A program made the position numbers and the translations under genes. Of a stretch of 64,000 nt of DNA, positions 32,224 through 42,143 are shown piece after piece; the first letter of the stretch is position 1, and each line of letters opens with the position of its first letter. A model generated the notes under the pieces. It did not search any database. It saw only the letters and a program-made list of their open reading frames with translations, and was not told where the DNA came from. The stretch is from Scytonema tolypothrichoides VB-61278. Its GTDB lineage: Bacteria > Cyanobacteriota > Cyanobacteriia > Cyanobacteriales > Nostocaceae. The stretch lies in assembly GCF_000828085.3 (NCBI RefSeq), contig NZ_JXCA02000022.1:582370-646369 (forward strand). Direction: 5' to 3'.

Positions 32224-33414
32224 ATGACAACTCAACTCCTTTCACGGCAACAGCTAGTTCACAAAGCGCTTTCCTATGTTGGCTACTATGATTTGCACCC
32301 CGATGTCAGCATCAACTTTCAATTGAATCGCTGGGTTCAATGGCTTGGAGACGCATCGGCTCTAAAAGACATGCAAACCGTTGCACCCAAGATCAAAACC
32401 TATACAGACTTGCGACACGAATTTTTGCTCCTCAGTGAGCAAGCCCTTCAGCAAAATCGTTCTCTGGCGGCTGCCTATTACCTCCGCACGGCTGAATTTT
32501 TCGTTTGGGCAGATGATCCCCAGAAGCATCCCATGCGCGATAACTTTGTTCAACTGATGCGGCAATGCTATGGCATTACTGAGGATGAGCAATACCAGAT
32601 TCCTTACCAAACAGGTTTCCTTCCAGCCTATCGTTTCACACCACCACAACCCAAAGCTACTCTTGTTTTCTTTGGCGGCTATGACAGCTACATTGAAGAG
32701 TTTTTCCCGATCGCCTTTTTCTTTGTTGAAGCCGGATACGATGTCGTTATATTTGAAGGACCAGGACAGGGAGGCGCTTTAGAAGACGCTGGCTTGAAGA
32801 TGATTCCAGAGTGGGAACAGCCTGTTAAAACAGTGTTGGACTACTTTGGACTGAATGAGGTGATTCTAATGGGTATTTCCCTCGGCGGTGGATTGGTAAT
32901 TCGCGCTGCTGCCTTTGAGCCGAGAGTTCGCTATGTCATTGCAGATGACATTCTATGTAATGCGACTGAAACCTTCTTAAAATCGTTTCCTGCAACATTG
33001 AAAGCACAGGTTGAACAGCATTTAACGAATCACGATATCAATCAGCTAAACACTCTATTTAATCAAATCATGCCTCAAAGTCCAATTCTAGAATGGGGAA
33101 TTCGTCAGGGAATGCACATCATGGGAACCGCAACTCCCTATGATTTCTTGCAAGCTACCCAATCCTACAACACAATCGACATCTCGCATCGCATCAGGGC
33201 AGATGTGCTATTACTGGCAGGCAGCGAAGATCATTATGTACCGCTTCATCAGTTGTATCAGCAGGCAGAAGCTTTAACGAATGTGCGATCGCTAACGACA
33301 AGAGTTTTCACCCGTTCTGAGCAAGCACAAAACCATGTTCAGGTTGGTAATATCGGCTTGTCTGTTCGCTTCATTGCCAACTGGCTTGATTTCATGATTC
33401 ACGAAACGATTTAA
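32224..33414 (+). CDS. Alpha/beta-hydrolase (FrsA-like)
   Basis: A 396-residue hydrolase. A helical N-terminal part (1-145) precedes the alpha/beta core. Nucleophile Ser219 is in GISLGGG, oxyanion region FFGGYDSYIEEF (149-160) and PGQGG (180-184); acid Asp in LLLAGSEDHYVP and His in AQNHVQVG near the C-terminus complete the triad. AAGGAGG lies just before the ATG. Substrate unknown. Related proteins include FrsA/DUF1100-like esterases and 2,6-dihydroxypseudooxynicotine-type hydrolases. Confidence 0.87.
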   Translation: MTTQLLSRQQLVHKALSYVGYYDLHPDVSINFQLNRWVQWLGDASALKDMQTVAPKIKTYTDLRHEFLLLSEQALQQNRSLAAAYYLRTAEFFVWADDPQKHPMRDNFVQLMRQCYGITEDEQYQIPYQTGFLPAYRFTPPQPKATLVFFGGYDSYIEEFFPIAFFFVEAGYDVVIFEGPGQGGALEDAGLKMIPEWEQPVKTVLDYFGLNEVILMGISLGGGLVIRAAAFEPRVRYVIADDILCNATETFLKSFPATLKAQVEQHLTNHDINQLNTLFNQIMPQSPILEWGIRQGMHIMGTATPYDFLQATQSYNTIDISHRIRADVLLLAGSEDHYVPLHQLYQQAEALTNVRSLTTRVFTRSEQAQNHVQVGNIGLSVRFIANWLDFMIHETI

Positions 33415-33514
33415 TTTTTTAGCTAATTTGCTTTTATCTTCACAGAGAGTAAAGGCGGAAGCCCACGATTATGTGGGTGACTCAGGAACCCACATATGTC
33501 CTTCAGGCGTGGGA

Positions 33515-33728
33515 GGAAGCCGCAGGCAACTTTAAATTTTGTGGAGCGTGATCCTTACGGATTCGGCAAGCATCTTCATCAAAAGCAACGTCTAACACCC
33601 AATGGAAATGGTTTTCGACTGTCCAATGAGTGCGGATGGCAGTTAAGAGCTTCGCTGCATTTGAGTCAAGACTACTGATGTAGCAGTGGGTTTCGCGGCT
33701 GATTTGTCCGTTGATTTTTCGCTTCCGC
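33515..33728 (-). pseudogene. ISAs1-family transposase fragment
   Basis: Minus-strand translation gives RKRKINGQISRETHCYISSL, then DSNAAKLLTAIRTHWTVENH, FHWVLDVAFDEDACRIRKDH and APQNLKL. HWxxEN-FHWVLDVAFxED is the conserved C-terminal block of ISAs1 DDE transposases. Both ends are missing. The flank 33450-33512 has inverted CCCACG/CGTGGG segments like an IS200/IS605 end, so at least two elements left debris here. Confidence 0.85.
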
Positions 33729-33873
33729 TAGTGAATTCAAGGTTGTCCATAGATGTGCGTTATCAGTGAGCAGAGCATGAAAGTGATCGATAATTAAATA
33801 AACTTCCGTCAAATTTTAGTGTTACCCATTACCTTAAACTCAACCAGCGAATTTTAATAGGTTAGGTGAGAAG
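33729..33873. other. Non-coding debris next to DUF2127 gene
   Basis: Short AT-rich stretch following the ISAs1 remnant. No ORF or hairpin stands out. Confidence 0.4.
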
Positions 33874-34335
33874 TTAATCGGTAGATGAATGTTGAGGAAA
33901 CCGCCTCAAAACGTACCAGAACGCCAAACTATTGACAACGAGCAATCCAAACTTCAGCCAAGAGGCGGTATACAGTAGCTCTAAAACTTCGAGCGGTAGG
34001 CTTGCTCCCACCCCAACAAGTACTAGCCAGCGTGCCCAAGTTTGCGCGTACCAAAGCCCAAGCGCCTCAATTGCAGATAGAACCCCATACAACCCAGGAG
34101 CAATGGCAGCAAATTGCAGAGTATGAGGTGATAGCTGTGCTATGTGCTGTAATACCCATCTGATAATAAACCGATGGCTTGGCAAGGTGTAGTCAGACAG
34201 ATGGGAATAATGGAGCCATGCGAATCTGATTGCCACAGAAATCAGCAACAGCACGATCGCAATGCCCACCTTATAAATCACCAGTAAGACCAGTCCCAAT
34301 GGGCGCTGTTTGGTTCGACGAACAAAGTTAGACAC
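33874..34335 (-). CDS. DUF2127 membrane protein
   Basis: A 153-residue integral membrane protein with about four helices (13-35, 72-95, 98-118, 125-145). The family signature is a central EALGLWYAQTWARWLVLVGVGASLPLEVLELLY followed by SWLKFGLLVVNSLAFWYVLRR. DUF2127 proteins are widespread and uncharacterised. No operon partner. Confidence 0.85.
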   Translation of the reverse strand: MSNFVRRTKQRPLGLVLLVIYKVGIAIVLLLISVAIRFAWLHYSHLSDYTLPSHRFIIRWVLQHIAQLSPHTLQFAAIAPGLYGVLSAIEALGLWYAQTWARWLVLVGVGASLPLEVLELLYTASWLKFGLLVVNSLAFWYVLRRFPQHSSTD

Positions 34336-34986
34336 AAGAATAGAATATAAGTCTAAAGGGTTGCTAATAAGCCTGAGGATAATACAGGCTTTGTTTTTAC
34401 GCTAGAAATAGAATTGCACAAATTAATAGACAATCTCAGTAGATCACAAACTTTTTTCAACAGAGCGATCGCTGGTTATGTACAAGGTGGGTGAAGATTA
34501 GCGTCAATCGCCAAACTATAAGATAAAATTATCAATAGAGCGGACATACAAACATGAAATAATTCATGTTATACATTATAATTTTGTCCAGCTAAAATAG
34601 CTATAGATAGTCTGTGCTGTTGCTCTTGCTACATCTGAGCACACACTAACTAACGTGAGGGCTAGTGGAACCAGCTACACCTTAAAAAAGTGAGTATTAT
34701 TTGCAACTATTTTATACTTATAAATACTGGGTTTCACATCTAGTTGAATTTTCTCTTGCCAGATCTTTTCATGACTTGTAGGCAGTACGGGCAATTACTG
34801 CCGTAATGTATCATTTTTACAATATCACGTTTAACGGCTGTAAAAATAGCAACTTTCCCAGTCAAAGATACGAGAGAGTAAGCGCAATACGGTTCAGTTC
34901 AGAGTTATTGTAGGTTGGGGAGGACACTGCCCAACCTACGCCTAAAGATACGAGAGAGCAAGGGTGGAATTATGTGGTCTTCCAAA
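34336..34986. other. Intergenic region with repeats
   Basis: A 650-base AT-rich gap. It contains a direct repeat AAAGATACGAGAGAG at 34864-34878 and 34944-34958, and between them the hairpin GTAGGTTGGG/CCCAACCTAC (34910-34919 and 34930-34939). A related GTAGGCTGGGT-type hairpin occurs near 48155-48182. No coding sequence recognised. Confidence 0.55.
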
Positions 34987-36093
34987 CTACTGCAAAAGAT
35001 TACTAGATTGCAGTTCCAAAAATGGGTAATCGGTGTATCCCTTTTCGTCTGGTGCGTAGAATGTTTTTACATCTGGCTGGTTTAAAGAAGCATCCAGTTC
35101 AAAGCGTTTTGGTAAGTCGGGATTAGAGATAAACAACTTGCCAAAGGAAACCAAATCTGCATCACCATTGGCAAGTATGCTATCTCCCTTAGCATGGTCA
35201 TAGCCGCCATTAGTTATCAAAGTTCCTTTGTAAATTTTACGGAAGTATGGTGTTACCGGGTTCATCACATCGCGGGATGCCAAATCTACCTCATTTGGTT
35301 CCATCAGGTGGAGATATGCCAATCCAAAGGAATTAAGAGCATTTATTGTATAACCAAAAGTTTCTTGTGGATTCGAGTCACCCATTCCGTAAAATGTGTT
35401 ACTTGGGGAAAGTTTGATCCCAACACGATTTCCATCCCACACACTGGCAACTGCTTCCACGACTTCCAGCAAAAATCGTGCTCGATTTTCTATTGAACCA
35501 CCGTATTCATCAGTGCGTTGGTTTGTCCAATCTTGCAAAAACTGGTCAATTAAGTAACCAAATGCCCCATGTAATTCTACACCATCGAAGCCCGCAGCAT
35601 GGGCGTTTTGTGCACCTTTGCGAAACTGCTCGACAATTTCAGGAATTTCATGTGTTTCTAGAGCACGAGGAGTTTCCATTGCTACTTTTCCGATAGGAGT
35701 GTGCAGCTGCCCCGAAGCAGCAATTGCAGAAGGTGCAACGGGTAATTGTCCACCCAATAAAGAAGGATGAGAAACCCTTCCGGAGTGCCACAGTTGTAAG
35801 AAAATTTTTCCCCCTTTCTCATGTACGGCATCTGTCACTTGCCGCCATCCGGCTACTTGTTCTGCTGAGTATATACCCGGACAGTTAATGTAGCCTAGAC
35901 TCAGGGGTGAAACCATTGTACATTCAGTAACGATGAGTCCTGCTGTTGCCCGTTGTACGTAGTAAGTTGCCATTAATGAGTTGGGGATGTTGTCAATAGC
36001 TCGCAAACGGGTCATTGGTGCCATCACCATCCGGTTTGGTAGAGTGTAAGGACCAAGTTGAACGGGAGTGAAAAGATTGATATCGGAAGTCAT
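34987..36093 (-). CDS. Old-yellow-enzyme family alkene reductase
   Basis: FMN-dependent NAD(P)H:enone reductase of 368 residues from ATG 36093 (GGAG lies 10 bases upstream; ATG 36108 is alternative). TIM-barrel motifs: LFTPVQLGPYTLPNRMVMAPMTRLRA, FLQLWHSGRVSHPS, DQFLQDWTNQRTDEYGGSIENRARF and GGYDHAKGDSIL. In the longer numbering His180 of the substrate pair is present, but the partner at 183 is Phe (HGAFGYLIDQF), where most members have Asn or His (HGANGYL). This should change hydrogen bonding to the substrate carbonyl. No adjacent regulator. Confidence 0.92.
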   Translation of the reverse strand: MTSDINLFTPVQLGPYTLPNRMVMAPMTRLRAIDNIPNSLMATYYVQRATAGLIVTECTMVSPLSLGYINCPGIYSAEQVAGWRQVTDAVHEKGGKIFLQLWHSGRVSHPSLLGGQLPVAPSAIAASGQLHTPIGKVAMETPRALETHEIPEIVEQFRKGAQNAHAAGFDGVELHGAFGYLIDQFLQDWTNQRTDEYGGSIENRARFLLEVVEAVASVWDGNRVGIKLSPSNTFYGMGDSNPQETFGYTINALNSFGLAYLHLMEPNEVDLASRDVMNPVTPYFRKIYKGTLITNGGYDHAKGDSILANGDADLVSFGKLFISNPDLPKRFELDASLNQPDVKTFYAPDEKGYTDYPFLELQSSNLLQ

Positions 36094-36120
36094 AGAAATT
36101 ATCTCCATTATTCTTGTTGA

Positions 36121-36234
36121 CCTCGTTCCCAGGCTCTAGCCTGGTAACGCATAACTGTGGGCTGCTGCCTTAGCTGTTAACAATAGAGGCTCTACCTCTA
36201 AGATTTCATTCCTTGGCTGAGCCAAGGAACGAGG
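36121..36234. repeat. MITE-like intergenic element
   Basis: A 114-base unit with perfect 9-bp terminal inverted repeats CCTCGTTCC and GGAACGAGG. Internal CCAGGCTCTAGCCTGG and CCTTGGCTGAGCCAAGG are also near-palindromic. This plan (CCTCGTTCCCAGGCTC at one end) is a known dispersed repeat type in bacteria; no ORF is inside. Confidence 0.7.
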
Positions 36235-36539
36235 AAAGCAAACAAAGCCAATTAATCGGTGTTGTTTTTGGCAATCCTAGGCATTCCGTTATCTCCTCAT
36301 GTGTTGGTGAATGGCAATTAATCGGAATCACGCAAAATTGGAATTTGAAAGCATCGTACTTTGTGTCATGCACAACTGCTACTAGCCATTTTTTTAGGTT
36401 GTTAATCACAAAAGTTATGCGAAGACATATTGTCTGACACAGGCGTCTTTGCTTGTTCTCTGAATGATTGGCACACAATATTTCATGATTCATTAACAGA
36501 AAAACAATAGGTGGAGATGTCCCCACCGACTGAGTTAAT
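36235..36539. other. Intergenic region downstream of the RND pump gene
   Basis: A 305-base stretch after the RND stop. A 123-codon minus-strand frame spans it and the repeat element but has no recognisable protein features. I see no terminator of canonical form. Confidence 0.45.
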
Positions 36540-39500
36540 TTACCGACGAGTTTCAGTAGGAACTCTGCCATCCTCAACGGGCTGTAGCTGTGGAGATTTA
36601 CGGCGTCGTGTTAGGCGATCGCGAATTTTCCCAATCACAATATAGAGAATTGGCACTATAAACAAGCTTAATAAAGTAGAAACTAACGTCCCACCAACAA
36701 TAGCTGTCCCCAGAGATTTTCTGCTTGCTGCGCCAGCTCCTTCAGGAAATAGCAATGGCCAAACACCCAAAATAAAAGCAAATGTTGTCATGAGAATTGG
36801 TCGCAAGCGCTGTTCTGATGCTTCTATTGCTGCTTTGGTAATTGAGCGCCCCTGCTCGCGTAGTTGGTTGGCAAATTCCACAATCAAAATCGCGTTCTTA
36901 CTTGCCAAACCAATCAGCATCACCAGACCAACTTGGCAGTATACATCATTGGCTAAACCTCGCAGCGACTGCCCGGATAACGCCCCTAAGATAGCTAAGG
37001 GAACTGACAGCATAATAATGAAGGGGTCAACGTAATTCTCGTACTGGGCAGCTAGCACGAGAAAAACGAAAACAAGTCCCAAGGCAAAAATCAGTGGTGC
37101 TTGACCTCCAGATTGTTGCTCTTCAGCTGAGATTCCCGACCATTCGTAACCATAACCTGCTGGTAAAACCTGCTTTGCCACTTGCTCCATCGCTTGAATG
37201 GCTTGTCCTGAGCTAGTACCAGGAGGAGCTGAACCGTTAATTTCAATTGATCGGAACAAGTTGTAGTGGTTAATTGTTTGCGCCCCTGTTGTTGGGATAA
37301 TTTTCACCAGGTTGCTCAGGGGAATCATTTGATTACTGGCTTGATTGTTTTGAGAACGGACATACAAACGATTAATATCCTGAGGATTGGAGCGAAACTG
37401 AGTGTCTGCTTGAACATAAACGCGGTAAGTTCGCTGGAGATAGTTAAAGTCGTTGACGTAGCGCGAACCCAAGTAACTTTGTAGAGTATTAAAGATATCG
37501 TCTATATCGACTTGCAGTGCCTTAGCTTTATTACGGTCTACTTCAATCAAAAGCTGAGGCGTATTCGCAGCAAAAGTGCTAAATACAGCTTGCAACCCTG
37601 GTGTTTGATTTCCCCGTTGGAGTAATTGACCCATGACTTGCAGCATGGTATCTAAGCCACTGTTGCCTCGTCTGTCTTGTAGCTGAAATTGGAAGCCACC
37701 AAAACTGCCTAAGCCTCGAATTGCGGGCGGGTTAACTGGCAAAACTCTTGAATCTGTAATTGTTGAGAGCTTTCCTCCCAAATTCTTGATAATTCCTTGT
37801 ACTGACTGATCTGGCTCATGGCGCTCTTCCCAAGGCTTCAGTGTCGTAAAAATCACACCATTATTGGCAGTAGAGCCACTAAAACCAAAGCCACCTATGG
37901 CGAAAGTACCTACAACTTCAGGTAATTTGAGGATTTCTGCTTCTACCTGACGCATGACCTTGTTGGTATAATTTAGGGAAACACCTTCTGGGCCCTGAAT
38001 AATGGTGATGAAATAGCCTTGGTCTTCTTCAGGGATAAATGCTGTGGGGACTTGGGTGTAAAGCCAGCCTGTGAAACCTAATGACAGGATAAACAGCAGC
38101 ACCACGACTGCGCGGAAACGATTTAAGAAGATAAGCGATCGCTCATACTGCCTGCGAGTCCAATCAATCAAATTATTAAACCGTTCAAACACCCAACCGA
38201 TCCAACCGCCTAGTTTTTGCCCGCGACGCAGTAGTAGTGCTGAGAGCGAAGGAGTTAAGGTAGTGGCAAGAAACGTCGAAATTGCCATCGAGAAGGCAAT
38301 TGTCAGCGCAAATTGGCGATAAATCTGTCCTGTAGAACCTGGGAAGAAAGCAACAGGGACAAATACCGCCATCATCACCAAAGAAGTAGCAATGACAGCT
38401 CCAAACAATTCATGCATTGCGTGTGAGGCTGCTTGACGCGGCGACATTTCTTCTTCCTCAATCAGGCGAGAAATGTCCTCAACTACGACGATCGCATCAT
38501 CGACCACCAACCCAGTCGCTAAAGTCAGACCAAACAAGGTCAGGGTGTTGATTGAGAAGCCGAAAACTTTAATAAAAGCAAAAGTACCAATTAATGTCAG
38601 AGGAATGACAATTACCGGAATCAGAGTGGTACGCCAGTCCTGCAAAAAGATAAAAATGACTACGATGACGAGGACAAGTGACTCAAACAGCGTCTTAACC
38701 ACTTCGGAAAGGGATGCTTCCACAAAAGAGGTAGTATCAAAAGCTACTTGAGATTTCAACCCTGGCGGAAAATCTTGTTTGAGTCGCTCCATTTCGGCTT
38801 TAACTGCCCTGGCAACATTCAAAGCATTACTTCCTGGAGTAGCAAATATCCCTATACCCACACCCTCCTTACCTCTAAACCGGAGGAATGAGTTATAGTT
38901 TTCTGCTCCCAGTTCCGCCCGACCCACATCTTTTAGCTTGACAAGCGTACCATTCTGATCTGTTTTAATAATGAGTTCGTTAAATTCGGATGGTTCCGTG
39001 AGTCGGCTGAGCGCTCGCAGGTCTATTTGATACATTTGCCCATCTGGAGCCGGCTGCTGACCAATTTGCCCAGCACCTACCTGAATGTTTTGTTCGTTGA
39101 GCGCATCAACCACATCTTGGGCGGTAAGGTTGCGACTAGCAAGACGATTGGGATCAAGCCAAAGACGCATAGCATAGCGGCGTTCACCAAAAATCCGCGC
39201 CTCACTGACACCGCCGATTCTTTGTAGGGCATCTACCAAGTAGAGGTCGGCGTAGTTGCTTAAAAAGACGTTGTCGTACTCATTATTATCGCTGTAAAGC
39301 CCTATCGCTAACAGAATGTCGTTGGTTTGCTTACTCACAGTCACCCCAGTTCGCTGTACTGCTTCTGGCAACTGCGGTTCAGCCAGCGACACCCGATTCT
39401 GCACATCGACCGCTGCAATATCTTTGTTGCGGGATGCATCAAACGTGACTGTAATTGTACTAGTGCCACTGTTACTACTACTTGAGGTCATGTACTTCAT

Positions 39501-39725
39501 GCCCTCGACCCCGTTAATCTCTCTTTCTAGAAGAGTCGTAACGGTGTTTTCTACAACTTCAGAACTAGCACCGACGTAGTTTGCAGAAACGGTAACTTGC
39601 ACTGGGCTGATTTCTGGATACTGCGCCGTGGGTAATGTGGGAATGCTGATTGCCCCAACGAGCAAAAGAATAATGGCGCAAACACTCGTAAAGACAGGTC
39701 GCTTGATGAAGAAGTCAACAAACAT
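36540..39725 (-). CDS. RND efflux transporter, HAE1 (AcrB/MexF-like)
   Basis: Inner-membrane proton/drug antiporter of 1061 residues. N-terminus MFVDFFIKRPVFTSVCAIILLLVGAISIPTLPTAQYP is canonical. TM4 carries GLVVDDAIVVVEDISRL with the proton-relay Asp pair, and the second half repeats the plan with GLASKNAILIVEFANQ. Two large periplasmic porter/docking domains lie between TM1-TM2 and TM7-TM8. Full length. The adaptor gene is upstream on the same strand (40094-41485). No outer-membrane channel is in the window; a TolC-like protein encoded elsewhere is presumed. Confidence 0.95.
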   Translation of the reverse strand: MFVDFFIKRPVFTSVCAIILLLVGAISIPTLPTAQYPEISPVQVTVSANYVGASSEVVENTVTTLLEREINGVEGMKYMTSSSSNSGTSTITVTFDASRNKDIAAVDVQNRVSLAEPQLPEAVQRTGVTVSKQTNDILLAIGLYSDNNEYDNVFLSNYADLYLVDALQRIGGVSEARIFGERRYAMRLWLDPNRLASRNLTAQDVVDALNEQNIQVGAGQIGQQPAPDGQMYQIDLRALSRLTEPSEFNELIIKTDQNGTLVKLKDVGRAELGAENYNSFLRFRGKEGVGIGIFATPGSNALNVARAVKAEMERLKQDFPPGLKSQVAFDTTSFVEASLSEVVKTLFESLVLVIVVIFIFLQDWRTTLIPVIVIPLTLIGTFAFIKVFGFSINTLTLFGLTLATGLVVDDAIVVVEDISRLIEEEEMSPRQAASHAMHELFGAVIATSLVMMAVFVPVAFFPGSTGQIYRQFALTIAFSMAISTFLATTLTPSLSALLLRRGQKLGGWIGWVFERFNNLIDWTRRQYERSLIFLNRFRAVVVLLFILSLGFTGWLYTQVPTAFIPEEDQGYFITIIQGPEGVSLNYTNKVMRQVEAEILKLPEVVGTFAIGGFGFSGSTANNGVIFTTLKPWEERHEPDQSVQGIIKNLGGKLSTITDSRVLPVNPPAIRGLGSFGGFQFQLQDRRGNSGLDTMLQVMGQLLQRGNQTPGLQAVFSTFAANTPQLLIEVDRNKAKALQVDIDDIFNTLQSYLGSRYVNDFNYLQRTYRVYVQADTQFRSNPQDINRLYVRSQNNQASNQMIPLSNLVKIIPTTGAQTINHYNLFRSIEINGSAPPGTSSGQAIQAMEQVAKQVLPAGYGYEWSGISAEEQQSGGQAPLIFALGLVFVFLVLAAQYENYVDPFIIMLSVPLAILGALSGQSLRGLANDVYCQVGLVMLIGLASKNAILIVEFANQLREQGRSITKAAIEASEQRLRPILMTTFAFILGVWPLLFPEGAGAASRKSLGTAIVGGTLVSTLLSLFIVPILYIVIGKIRDRLTRRRKSPQLQPVEDGRVPTETRR

Positions 39726-40093
39726 AGGGAAATAAAGTAATCTGGAATTACGAAATAGGGAGTACGGGATCGAGTGCGTCCTTGGAGGTTCCCCCTAGGA
39801 GTGCAAACTGCCGTGAAGTAGAAGGAGATTTTAAAATTTTGTACTCGCTATGTCCACAGGAAACCTTACGCGTCCCGTAGGGCATATTTTGAATGTTGAA
39901 TGAGATCCAACGCGCTTTGTGCGCATTGCACGATAAGCCGGAGGCTTCGCATGTGCGTATCGCGCAAGGCGCACGCGCAAGGGACGCGATGCGTGAATGA
40001 GCGAATGCGTGAATTTTGAATTTTGAATTTTGAATTTTGAATTTTGAATTTCGAATTTTGAATTGTTTTGTCCCCTTCCCCTTGCTCCTATTG
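39726..40093. repeat. Repeat-rich spacer inside the efflux operon
   Basis: A 368-base gap between adaptor and pump. It holds GC-rich palindromic repeat sequence (39865-40000) and a tandem array of TGAATTT units (40011-40064, about seven copies). The array is a simple-sequence tract, present in shorter form at 21250-21295. Confidence 0.65.
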
Positions 40094-41485
40094 CTAAGAC
40101 TCAGGAATAACGGGAACGCCATCTCTAAGATTGAGCAGCCCCGAAACAATAATTCTGTCTCCTGGCTGTAATCCTTCAAGAACTTGGTAGTTATTACCTG
40201 TGATGTTGCCTAGCTTCACACGTTTTTGTCGAGCCACCAGTTGGAACGCTCCTTGCTGATTGTCTTGAGGTTTTTCTCCTTGAGGTTTTTCTCCTTGAGT
40301 TTTTTCTCCTTGAGAAGATTTTGCTGGCGCTGGAACTGCCACAAAAACAAAAGTTTCTCCCGCCACACGAGTGACTGCTGTTGCTGGGATCAATACTCCT
40401 GGGCGCTTACTCCAGATTACTCTTGCGTAAGCCAACTGATCTGCACGCAGTTGATTTCTTGAGTTATCAAACAGCGATTTAATGAGTATAGATTGAGTAT
40501 TACTATTAGCATTATTATTGGCACTAGGAGCAATAAAAAATACTCTACTCATACCTAGGTTTTTGCCTTGTGCATCCAAAACCTCTACTGGTGTTCCTTT
40601 ACGGAGTTGAGAACCTCGCTCCACAGGTACATAAACGTTTAATTCTAAAGGTTGGTTTTGAGTAATGGTAACTAATTGTGTAGATGTATTGACAAAATCA
40701 CCAATTTTCACTGGTATGTTCCCAACTGTGCCAGCAAAGGGAGCGGTAATTCTGTAGTACTGAAGCTGGACTTGTTGTTCTCTAATATTGGCTTGTGCTT
40801 GCTTTAAAGATTTTTCAGCTTGGCTAATGGTAGCTTCCTGTGCTCTAATCTGGGCTTCTGTTTGACGGAGAGCAGCTAGTGATGTTGCCAGTTTGTTGGC
40901 ATATTGGTCACTCGTTTGTCGAGAGACAGCTCCTTGAGATGCAAGATTAGTATACCTTTCGTAGTCCTGCTGATTCAACTTCAAATCAGCTAGTCTAGAC
41001 AACCGTTGAGCTTCCAAGGATCTGAGGGTAGCGCGGGTATTTTCCAGTTGTGACTGAGAGACCTCAGCAGCAGCGTTCACACTACTGACGGATGCTTGTT
41101 GCTCTCTTGCGTCTACTTGGATAATCGGAGTTCCCGCAATCACTGTATCTCCGTATTTTACAAATACTTGTGCTACTTGACCTTGAACTCTCGGTTGAAG
41201 AGTTACTGAGCGGCGCGATTCTACTCTAGCAAGCAACTGTTCACTATCCTCAATTACCCCAGCTTGTACTGTAGATATCTTGACTCTTGCTGCTGGCGGT
41301 TGAGCGTTAGCAGTTGCAGGTACTTTGTTTTGAGGAGCCAACCAACGCCAAAGTGCAAAACCTCCGCTTGCTAGTAGTAGGGCTAACAATAACCAAAGCC
41401 ACCTTCGCTGTCTGCGGGGTGGCTCTTCTAATTCTGTTTCTTGACGATTATCTTCAAAATGAGTTTGAGGCTCAGGAGATTTCAT
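40094..41485 (-). CDS. RND efflux membrane-fusion protein (AcrA-like)
   Basis: Periplasmic adaptor of 463 residues. An N-terminal signal/anchor lies at about 28-48. The lipoyl half reads LLARVESRRSVTLQPRVQGQVAQVFVKYGD, followed by alpha-hairpin (about 125-230) and YRITAPFAGTVGNIPVKIGD. A beta-barrel and membrane-proximal domain follow. Near residues 395-415 a triplet repeat (QGEKTQGEKPQGEKPQ) is encoded by 15-bp tandem repeats and is probably variable between strains. Same strand as the pump and 368 bases upstream; no local repressor gene. Confidence 0.93.
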   Translation of the reverse strand: MKSPEPQTHFEDNRQETELEEPPRRQRRWLWLLLALLLASGGFALWRWLAPQNKVPATANAQPPAARVKISTVQAGVIEDSEQLLARVESRRSVTLQPRVQGQVAQVFVKYGDTVIAGTPIIQVDAREQQASVSSVNAAAEVSQSQLENTRATLRSLEAQRLSRLADLKLNQQDYERYTNLASQGAVSRQTSDQYANKLATSLAALRQTEAQIRAQEATISQAEKSLKQAQANIREQQVQLQYYRITAPFAGTVGNIPVKIGDFVNTSTQLVTITQNQPLELNVYVPVERGSQLRKGTPVEVLDAQGKNLGMSRVFFIAPSANNNANSNTQSILIKSLFDNSRNQLRADQLAYARVIWSKRPGVLIPATAVTRVAGETFVFVAVPAPAKSSQGEKTQGEKPQGEKPQDNQQGAFQLVARQKRVKLGNITGNNYQVLEGLQPGDRIIVSGLLNLRDGVPVIPES

Positions 41486-42143
41486 GACTTACGCAGCACC
41501 TAAAAACAAATAATCATACAACTTAAGCACAGTAAAAGCCTTGATATAAAAATTGCTTAGCTAACTTCAGGCTCTTACGGAAACCACTTAGTCATTTATT
41601 TAAATGTACTTCTTTCGTCTAGTTGTTTAATCTATCTAAAGGACAATGCTATAAATAAGCTTACATATAACTGTTCCATGTTGTCTTTTCTGTTTTTGCG
41701 AAAAATGTTTTAATCTTGCTATTACTGACCAAAATAATTCTAAGTCCCAAGGAATCACGCTCGTTGCAGAAGTTCCGCTTGTTGCATGCAAACTGCCCTC
41801 CGTGATTCACATATCTTGTTAAAAGACATTGAGTGTCATTTTGTAAAAATAAGCACTTTTAAGTCATGATTTTGACGGAAACTGGATAAAAAAGCTTTAT
41901 ATAATACATCATATACTTAGAAGTTAACCTTTTGTAATGACAAGAGCACACTTTAGTGACTTGATTGATATGACTGGGGGAATCGTGCTCAAACTGCTGT
42001 CGAATGTATCTTTGCGCAAATACTTGTCCTGGATTTATCGGTGGTGAACGACGTAAGAAAAGTCGTCAAATCTCTTTTCAGGAATATCAAATGAATGTGA
42101 TGTAGGAGTAGACAGACAATAAATTTTTAAGGCTGAAAAATCA
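41486..42143. other. Divergent intergenic region
   Basis: A 658-base gap between the adaptor gene and a PG-binding gene. GAATCACG (from 41753) and CGTGATTC (from 41804) form an inverted repeat. GACTTACGCAGCACC just beyond the adaptor start resembles the AGGACTTACGCA element-end motif at 27089. No ORF that I trust. Confidence 0.5.

Noticed and set aside
36206..36577. 123-codon minus-strand frame downstream of the RND gene
   Set aside because: It spans the MITE-like repeat and overlaps the pump's end; composition and start context give no sign of a protein.
39748..40179. 143-codon frame between the efflux adaptor and pump
   Set aside because: It crosses the TGAATTT tandem array and GC-rich repeats (FKIRNSKFKIQNSKFKI pattern), a typical artefact of simple repeats.
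40266..40315. 15-bp tandem repeats as a separate element
   Set aside because: They are in frame inside the adaptor gene and encode a GEKPQ repeat, so they are part of that protein.
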